Assembly: GCA_037039685.1 (NCBI GenBank)
Contig: JAWNGF010000003.1
Location: 3,315,571-3,379,570, forward strand
Direction: 5' to 3'
DNA length: 64,000 nt
From: Ceratobasidium sp. AG-K
Taxonomy: Eukaryota > Basidiomycota > Agaricomycetes > Cantharellales > Ceratobasidiaceae
The translations under genes and the position numbers were made by a program. The notes beneath the pieces were generated by a model. That model did not search any database, was not told the origin of the DNA, and saw nothing but the letters and a program-made list of their open reading frames with translations. Shown piece after piece: positions 56,050 through 64,000 of the stretch; positions within the stretch are counted from its first letter, which is position 1; each line of letters opens with the position of its first letter.

Positions 56050-58160
56050 GCTCGTCTGTCGGGCGACGAGGTAATGGGTCCTGATCCCTTAGTTATGGTT
56101 GTGTTGAACCCGCCTCAGGGAGGCGTGAGCTTGCGATGGATAGCCTATTGAATGAAATATTTATTCTAGGCTACGCGTCTAAGCTTGTTTGAGATAGCAC
56201 ATGCGGCGGACATGAGCTGCATCTCACGTCGTTTCAGTCGGAACGCTGTGCTGACCAATACACATAGTTGCTGACGTCATCGGGGTTGGCAGGCAAGCGC
56301 CACAAGCTTGATCCTGCCCATTATAACTGTCAAGGAAACACTGACCGAGGACAAGTACCCCGAACACAGGCACTTTCCTCCCACCCTTCCTCGCCGTTTC
56401 CAAGCACAACAACGGCTTCTCGGCAGTTAATCGCGCGTTCATGACTCTTGCGTCAACGACATTGGGCGCCGTCGGGAGCCTGCTGGCCTTTGTCGATGGC
56501 GAGTCCTATGCCGATTTACGTTCGGGTTAGAGGCAAGGCTAATATGACTCAAACTTAGCTATCAGGCGATAGTTTTGTCCCTGTCCTTGTTGCTACATCC
56601 TTGCGTCAGAGCCACGTGCGCAATGGTCCGAAGAGTCACAGCGCTCGGGATTGGAACCCAAGTGTCTCTGGCACGGGCTTCCCTCCGCTTGTCTTGCGAA
56701 ATACCCCGATGCCTCCAGTGAACCCACCGCGTCACTCTTCTCACCATTTTGCTGCCAGGCTAAACACTCCGTGTACGCTGCTCGTTGGCGGCAATGCGAC
56801 GTCATACTTTCTAGCCAGTGAAACTCCGGTGCAAGACAACAATCACTACACACAGATCTCAGATGTAGTCTTGCGAAGCTGCTCCGCCTCCCCCAACGTG
56901 TGTCATGAACAACCTGCAACCTCGCTCAGGGATTGTTGCATTCGATCATCAGTCGTCGGACCCTGGATCTGCAGATTATCTGGCACGCATCGGTCTGGGG
57001 ACATATAGGTGAGCACCACGATGTTGTGTGCCAGTCTTATGCTAATTTCCGTCGTTTCGGGATGCGGCCTGTTCTCGCCAAAATTCCATCGTAGCGCCAG
57101 GATGGGCCTGCGCTAACGTTTTGATTCATCAAGCTTTATACGATATGATATCTCCATCCCCAACGGGAGGATGCGTTGGACTGGGACCGGTCGCCAAAAT
57201 GTGTTCCAACAAGCGCTGATCGAGATATTGGGCTGTACTGGAGGTCGAGGTGAGTGCGTAATCCATTTCTAGTGCCATGACCTCACCTTCTAGTAACCCC
57301 AGAGCTAAGTCAGGACCGAGATGTTCCAGCTATGGCCAGACGTGAGTTTTTACGACAATCACCTTCATGTTTACGCCATACCGAGTTTTTTACTTAGTAT
57401 GGCAGTTTGTAAAGTTCCAATTATATCGAGTTCACCGCGCTCTCCGCCTTGGTCATGTGGAACACTTTGGTAGATTCACACCGGCTCGGAATCCGAAGAG
57501 ACCCGGGGTGCGCTATGAGGCTTTTGAGACCAAGGGTTCAAGGAAGAGGCAAGTGATCAACAGCTCAGTTCCACATCGAACGCTAACGCGGGCACCAGCT
57601 GCAGTTAGTGCTCTCAAGGTTGCAAAAGTCCCTCAACAGGGGTACGTGGGAAAACACGGGGTTCCAAGGACTTGTGCTGTCAGGGTTAATGCGAGATCGA
57701 TACTAGAAAGGCAGATACCATCCCCTAGTATATTCCTGTTCGGGCAACCTGACGCACTCTCTGTAGTTCTGGATGATGCATTTCCCGTGGGACGGGACTC
57801 GAATTCTTGCAAGGACGCGCGTGAAGGGGTTCCTGACCAGTAGCACCGATCCGAATTTGGGCGACAGGGCAAAGGACTCTTTGTGAAGATGTCGCTCGGG
57901 TCAAAGAGTGTAACGCTGAGTACCGATAGGGCTTCTATTTGTTTGATGTTGGCTATGAGTGCGCATGTAGCTTGTAGTCGAAATGATGTACTTGGCTGAA
58001 CCCGGAAAGCTTTAGGTTTCTGGGTGGCGTGCGCTTTTTCTTTTTTTTTATAATCCTGATTTTGTGTCTTTCGGTTTTACACCATACAAGACATCGTACA
58101 ATAAAGATAATAGCTCCCTTGTGGAGATTCGACCCCACTATACCCGGCTCGACGTGCAGG
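56050..58160. other. Intergenic region, end of the duplication and possible exon remnants
   Basis: Similarity to the other module continues to about 56660. Further right, about 57127-57241 reads SIPNGRMRWTGTGRQNVFQQ and then ALIEILGCTGGRG before a GTGAGT donor; this may be an exon of an unknown gene or a remnant. An open frame of 158 codons at 57367-57843 has no domain I recognise. Confidence 0.3.
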
Positions 58161-58617
58161 TGTCGTGAGCCAGCTCACTCCATCGGACTCGACTGTTGTC
58201 TCGCCTGCCTGTCCCCCTCTTTTGTGTTGTGTTCCGTTTCTGTTTGCCGCGTTGCCACCTTCTTGTGGTTATTCTGTTACATTGTGTAATGCGGCTGTGC
58301 TTTGTACGAGTCATGTCTGTTCATACAGCATGACTCACATGGACACTCCTGACTGGCTGTTTCTGTTTGACTTGTGTGGCTGCGCCTTGTATGACTCGGC
58401 CACTTTGTGGATATTTATAGAGGACCAACAAGCCTGGTAACCCCAGCTTGTTTTGTCTCGTCAAAACATCCCCTCAGAGTGACACTTAGAACCACCCCTA
58501 CCCTCAAGAGCCTACAGACGCTCAAGTGTGTTGCGGTTCAAGAGGTCACTTAGGTCTTAGTGCCGTCCACTCTCCATTGCGGCTTGTCTCTCAGCCACTT
58601 AGAAGAAGCTTACGACA
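58161..58617 (+). mobile_element. 5' LTR of chromovirus copy 2
   Basis: 457 bp, TGTCGTGAGC to GCTTACGACA. A TATA-like ATATTTATAG is at 58411-58420, AGCTTGTTTTGT at 58445-58456, and the complementary primer site ACAAAACAAGCT at 58620-58631. The left flank is GCAGG; the right end of the element lies outside the window, so the duplication cannot be checked. Confidence 0.9.
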
Positions 58618-58646
58618 TTACAAAACAAGCTTAACAACATACAAAC

Positions 58647-60647
58647 ATGTCTATCCAAGAAGACGGAGGATCACGCCCCTCATCCACTATATCAACAAGA
58701 AGAGGACCCAGTCGGGCAGCAAGGCCTACAGGATCACTAAACGAGCAAGATATTGCACAAATTCAAGCGGGAGGCCCTGCTTGATCACGCTCCCAAAGCC
58801 AAACATCAATGCCGGGAGCTTTTGGCATTGCTGACATGACAACTGTACAAGAGGAAGAAGCCACTATCACGAATAGGGAACCAGGAGATCTCACAAATGA
58901 CCCCACTCTGGCTGCAATTCGCATTTCAACTGGAAGTCCAGGACCATCACGTCCCTTGTGGCCACTAGGGACTAGGAGACAATTCTTCTCTCCCCAACCT
59001 GAAGCTCATGGGGGCGTGTCACTTGTCCCCATTAGACCTCCTCCTACACCACACATCCCCAATGTCCCCACAGTTCCCCAAATTGGAGGAACCATCACCA
59101 ACGCAGGACCAATTCCAGTGGCTTCCCAGCCAGTCACACCAGCAATTCCAGCACCACCATATGTTCCACAGGGTTACTCCGGGCAATCGGCTCCGGTACA
59201 ACAAAGCACCGGCGATCCAGGGAGCTCGAGTTCAAGTTCCAGCTCTAGCGGCAGGACTGTGATCAGTAATCTAGACGACCTGGACGACCTTCTAGAAGGA
59301 AGACACAACACCACCCTTAGGGTTATAGACGGAATGAGAGTCACTATAGATCGAAGACTTAGCGGCCTAGAACAGGCCACACAAGTACTAGCAAACAACC
59401 AGCAGATCTTTAACGATTCCATCAACACCCTACAAGGCACCTTGACGGACATTCTGAACTCGGCAAGAAATGGCGAACATAATTCTTTCCTAGTTGGTCA
59501 AGACGTAACCCGCCTTCGAAATAAGGTTACCAACACTCAGGGACTAGTGAACAATATACGCGAAGAACTCAACACTACCAGACAAGGGCAACTTGAGTGG
59601 AACGAGGCAGTAACACAAGGACTAGAAACCTTACGACAGGAAGGAACCTCCTTCACTACCAAAATCACAGAAGTCCAGGAAACGATCAACAACATGCGAG
59701 AAGAAATGGACAAAGCATCCCTGCACGGGATCCCCTCCAGGCGATCAAATTCTCCACCACATCCAGATGCAGAATCTACCAGGATCGACGAATTAGAACT
59801 AAGAATCCAACAACTGACCGAGAACCCAAACATTGGGAGCGGACCACGTCGTCCCAAGGTGACCCGGCCAGAAGCCTTTGACGGAAAGAAAGGAGAAGGT
59901 GCCGAAATGTTCATCACACAAATGGAGAGTTAATTTTTACGCCTAGGCAATCAATACACTTCCAATGAAGAAAGAATCCGCAAAGCTCTAGCAAACTTCA
60001 AATCCGAGAACAAGGCCGCCACTCACTGGGCACAAGTACTTTTACGATCGCTTAACCAAAGGGAAAATAACCAAAACCTTGCCTCATGGGAAAGCTTCAA
60101 GACACACTTCATGGAACAATTTAGCGACCCTAACAAAAAGGCAAAGGCCGAAATCGATATCCGGAAGTGCAAGCAGATCAATTTGGTAGCAAATTATGCT
60201 TCTGAGTTCCGTTACTTATTGGTCGATGTCAACTGGGGACAGGAAGCGCTGATCAACCAATTCAAGGAAGGACTGAAGCCTGAAGTAAAGACCGAACTAG
60301 CGCAATTCGAATTGACCCTGATTAACGAGGACGGAACGGAGCGGGAGCTGTCACTAGACCGGTGGATCTCTATCGCAATCTCTATTGACCAGAAATTGCA
60401 GCAAATAAAGACCTCTACAGGGAAGAAGACACCTCAAGCAACCGCTAGCGGACAACCCTCTACAAAGCGACTACCCGACGAAGTTTACAAAGCTAGGATA
60501 GCAACCAACCGCTGCCTAAAATGCGGACAGGAAGGACACCGCTCATTCAAATGCCCATCCAAGGAATGGATAACAACGGAACCTAGCATTAAAGGAAGGG
60601 AGGCAACAATCAGAGAAGACTTGGGAAAAGAAGGGGTCTCCCTCTAA
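58647..60647 (+). pseudogene. gag: Gag of chromovirus copy 2, two in-frame stops
   Basis: Frame from ATG 58647 (MSIQEDGGSR) to TAA 60645-60647, with TGA at 58782 and TAA at 59931. Same domain order as copy 1: Pro-rich head, Asn/Gln-rich helical part, capsid-like region (FKTHFMEQFSDPNKKAKAE) and zinc knuckle (CLKCGQEGHRSFKC). It has no solo LTR insertion and so provides the empty site for 4433-4889. The gag end overlaps the frameshift signal at 60623-60664. Confidence 0.85.
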
Positions 60648-60664
60648 CTGTGTGTGGAGAGACC
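60623..60664 (+). promoter_or_regulatory. Predicted -1 frameshift signal, copy 2
   Basis: GGGAAAA (60623-60629) is in frame as G GGA AAA. After a 5-nt spacer, GGTCTC (60635-60640) can pair with GAGACC (60659-60664). Identical in arrangement to 4906-4947. Confidence 0.7.
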
Positions 60665-63600
60665 AAGAAACCGGCAACGGAAACAATGTACTTTAGAGCG
60701 ACAAATGAATCTACCATTGTTTACGCAAACGTTGCCGGAATCACAGAACCTATCCCAACCCTCATCAATTCTGGAGCATCAAAGAACTTCCTGGACATTT
60801 CGTGGGCTTGATCCAACAACATTCCACTCATAGAACTCTCCACTCCTAAAAGAGTAATTGGAATCCAAGGGAAAGAACTCTCTCACCAAATACGTTTCAA
60901 AGCAAGGCTGGAACTAGAAGTAGAGGGAAGAACTTTCAAACAAGTCTTCTTCGCGATGCCTACTGGAGAAACTAAACTTATTCTCGGACTGGAATGGTTA
61001 GAAGAATCGAACCCTGTCATCGATTGGAAAACGAAGCACATATCATGGCGGACAGAAGCCATTCAAGCAGGGACGGCCTCAATAGACGACCTGCCCGAAG
61101 AATTCAAGGAATTTGCCGACGTCTTCAGCAAAGAAAAATTCAAAAGAATCCCGGATCATCGCCCATACGACTGCGCCATCGACTTCAAGGAAGGAGCTGA
61201 ACTTCCGAAACCAGCCAGACCTATCCCACTCTCTCCGGCAGAGTCAATTGCACTGAGAGAATACTTGGATGAAGAAATCGCAGCAGGGAAAATCCGACCA
61301 AGCAAATCACCCATTGCATCACCTTGTTTCTTTGTCAAAAAACCGATCGACCCCAAAAACCCAGGGGCGGTACGCCAACTACGGCTTGTTCAAGATCTCA
61401 GAGGAGTAAACGCCATTACAAAGGACGACAGATTCCCAATGCCCCTGATGGAAGATCTCTTGGATAAAATCAAGGACGCAAAAATTTTCTCCAAAATCGA
61501 TTTGCGCATGGGTTTCAACAATATCAGAATCAGGGAAGGAGACGAATGGAAAACAGCTTTCAGAACAAAAGAAGGACTGTTCGAATATGTTGTCATGCCG
61601 TTTGGACTAAAAAACGCGCCCGCCATATTCCAAAGATATATGAACCACATCTTCCATGATCTCATCGACGTATGTGTCATAGTATATATCGACAACATAC
61701 TGGTCTTCTCTAAGGACAGAAGTCAACATACCGTGGATGTCAGGAAAGTGCTAAAAATCTTGCTGGAAGAAAATCTATTCGCAAAGCTTCCAAAATGCGA
61801 ATTCTTTGTCACCAAATTGACATATACTGGACTTGGAATCAGCGATTCAGGCATCTCAATGGAGGAAGAAAAAGTCAAGGCAATAAAGGAATGGAAGGAA
61901 CCAAGAACGGTCAAACAAGTTCAGGCGTTCCTAGGATTCGCAAATTTCTACAGAAGATTCGTCCCAAATTTCAGCCGTTTAGCAAAGCCCCTGACAACCT
62001 TAACAAGAAAGGAGAACAAATGGGAATGGGGAAACGATCAACAGGAAGCTTTTGAGGCCCTGAAAACGGAAATCAGCAAAGAACCTACTCTACGCCATCC
62101 AAATCCTAACAAACCCTTTTTCCTGGAAACAGATGCAAGTGGAGTAGCAATGGGAGCAATCTTGTCGCAAAGACAAGACGACGGCTACTTACACCCTATT
62201 GCTTTTTTTTCAAAGTCTTTTAACAAGGCTCAACTGAACTACAACGTCCATGATAAAGAACTTATGGCTATCATAGAATCTTTAACACATTGGAGGCTAT
62301 ACCTTGAAGGAACAAGGGACCCTATCACCATCTACACCGATCATAGGAACCTACAATTCTGGAAGGAAGCAAGAACATTCAACCGTCGACACGCAAGATG
62401 GCACCCATTGCTTGCTTCCTATAACTTTGACATCATATATCGCCCTGGAATCCTGTCATCAAAACCGGACCTGTTGTCAAGACGATCAGACCATGAGGAT
62501 ATCCCGACGCCCAAACAAGTTATGATATCTGTCAAAAGGTTCAAAGGATTTATGGGACAGATAGACACAAACATCATAGAGTCTATCAGGGAGGCTCAGG
62601 AAACAGATGAAGGATTGGCACAAATCAAAGAAATCTGCAAATCAAGGGAAACGTTACCAAAAACCCTACAACACAGCGCAAGGGATTATGATTTCAAGGA
62701 GGGACTATTATGGTTCAAGGGAAGGATCTACGTACCAGAAGATAAGGAAGCCAGACTGGCCATCATGCGGGTCCACCACGACTCAAAAATTGCGGGACAT
62801 CAAGGACAGGCTAGAACACTGGAACTAATATCAAGGAGATACTTTTGGCCAGGAATGAAGCAGAGCATAAACAGATACGTGGAATCCTGTGAGACCTGCC
62901 AACGGACAAAGGGATCAAAGCAAATAGTACCGATCAAGCCTCTAGAGATTCCAAAAGGACCGTGGGAAGACATAGCGTTCGACTTCGTAGTGAAGTTGCC
63001 AAAATCCAGAGGATCAGATAGCATCTTAGTAGTGGTGGACCGATTCTCAAGAATGGCACACTTCATACCCTGCAAAGAATCCCACACAGCAACCGACCTT
63101 GCAAATCTTTTCATCACGAATGTCTGGAAACTGCATGGTTTTCCAAAGAGCACAATCTCAGACCGAGGAACCACTTTCAATTCCAAACTTATGAAAGCCA
63201 TTTATGAAAAAATTGGAACTAACCCAGGTTTCAGCACTGCCTACCACCCCCAAACAGATGGAGTAACGGAGAAAATCAATCAATGGATGGAAGGCTGGCT
63301 ACGATCGTTTGTCAATTACCAGCAGGATGATTGGGCGGACTTATTACCGATTGCGGAATTCAGCTATAATCTACAGAAGCACCGCGTAACAGGTAGTTCC
63401 CCTTTCGAAATTGTCTACGGGAGGGAACCACTGTGGAACATCTCAGCAGAAGAATTGGCGGTTCCAGAAGCAAACAACATCACAGGAAAATGGCGCAAAA
63501 TTCACGACAAAGCAATTGCATCAATGGAAACCCAAAGGCTCCCAGAAGAAGAACCAAAGAACGAGTACCAAGAAGGAGATCTAGTATGGCTGCTGGGAAA

Positions 63601-64000
63601 AAACATTCAAACAAAAAGACCGTCGAAGAAACTGGATAACAAAAAGCACGGACCATTTGTTGTGAAACGAAGAATAGGGTCACACGCTTATGAGCTCGAG
63701 GTGCCAGCAACAATGAGGGTGCACCCTGTTTTCCACATTGACTTGCTCAGCCCTTACAAAGAAGACACAGAGTTCAGCCGAAACCAACCCCGACCACCGC
63801 CGATCATAACAGAAGGAGGGGAAGAAGAATACGAAGTAGAGAAGATTTTGGACTGGAAAAAGACAAAGGATGGTCTTTTCTACAGGGTCAGATGGAAGGG
63901 CTATGGGAGTGAAGAAGACACAGAACAAAGGGCGGAAGATTTTGGTCACCTGTCAAAAATCATCAAGGACCTTCTACGCCGACACCCCGAAGCTCCCACG
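60629..64000 (+). pseudogene. pol: Pol of chromovirus copy 2, runs off the right edge; two active-site changes
   Basis: Reading in the -1 frame, the only stop is TGA 60809-60811; from there to the window edge the frame is open (over 1,060 codons). Domains: protease (here LINSGA, with the catalytic Asp replaced by Asn at 60767), reverse transcriptase (YIDN instead of YIDD, Asn codon 61694), RNase H (LETDASGVAMG), integrase (SDRGTTFNSKL, YHPQTDGVTEKINQ) and chromodomain (YEVEKILDWKK to YRVRWKGYG). The open length looks good, but both the protease and the reverse transcriptase should be inactive. The ORF3 and 3' LTR lie outside the window. Confidence 0.88.

Noticed and set aside
57367..57843. 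158-codon open frame as a gene
   Set aside because: No recognisable domain, basic and compositionally odd, with no supporting splice or promoter context. Left as uncertain intergenic sequence.
58095..58160. tRNA-like T-arm (GGTCGAATC on the minus strand) next to the LTR of copy 2
   Set aside because: Stem and loop do not fit a tRNA cleanly and no acceptor or anticodon arm could be completed.

Overview
The window looks like nuclear DNA of a basidiomycete fungus, most likely an Agaricomycete close to Rhizoctonia. This is inferred from short introns (about 46-110 nt) with GTRNGT donors, a Plavaka-type DNA transposon, a DUF6532 gene, a TPR-CHAT gene, an F-box/leucine-rich-type gene and chromodomain Ty3/gypsy elements. 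No database was searched, so family names rest on recognised motifs.

Layout. 1-11.3 kb is a nest of Ty3/gypsy LTR elements: a damaged chromovirus (2029-9686), a solo LTR inside its gag, an inverted fragment of a sister copy, an older integrase remnant, and a second LTR family at the left edge. 11.3-15.9 kb is repeat-rich non-coding DNA with two inverted copies of a short repeat, a solo LTR with a perfect 5-bp duplication, a 5'-truncated LINE with a 14-bp duplication, and a fold-back. 15.96-20.55 kb is an intact five-exon TPR-CHAT gene. 21.0-23.5 kb is a multiply broken copy of the splicing factor gene CLF1/crooked neck. 24.8-26.2 kb is an F-box-like gene.

From 28.2 to 56.7 kb lies a tandemly duplicated two-gene module. 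Each copy has a minus-strand gene ('gene X', with H-E-F and N-C-x-F-F-S-W motifs) head to head with a plus-strand gene that I read as a micro-exon gene. In the micro-exon gene more than 50 exons of exactly three nucleotides are separated by ordinary-sized introns. Part of it is a 75-bp tandem array in which the 72-nt intron is nearly constant and the 3-nt exon varies. Gene X of the first module has been cut in its last exon by a 10.8-kb Plavaka transposon (28366-39168). That transposon has matching terminal repeats, a target duplication, an apparently intact eight-exon transposase, a DUF6532 passenger gene, and what looks like a captured N-terminal piece of a KNL1/Spc7 kinetochore gene.

58.16 kb to the right edge is a second chromovirus copy (5' LTR, gag, pol to the chromodomain). 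Comparing the two copies shows the expression strategy of the family: a primer site complementary to the predicted mRNA 5' end (self-priming, as in Tf1), a -1 frameshift heptamer with a stem-loop between gag and pol, and a tryptophan-rich third ORF downstream of pol.
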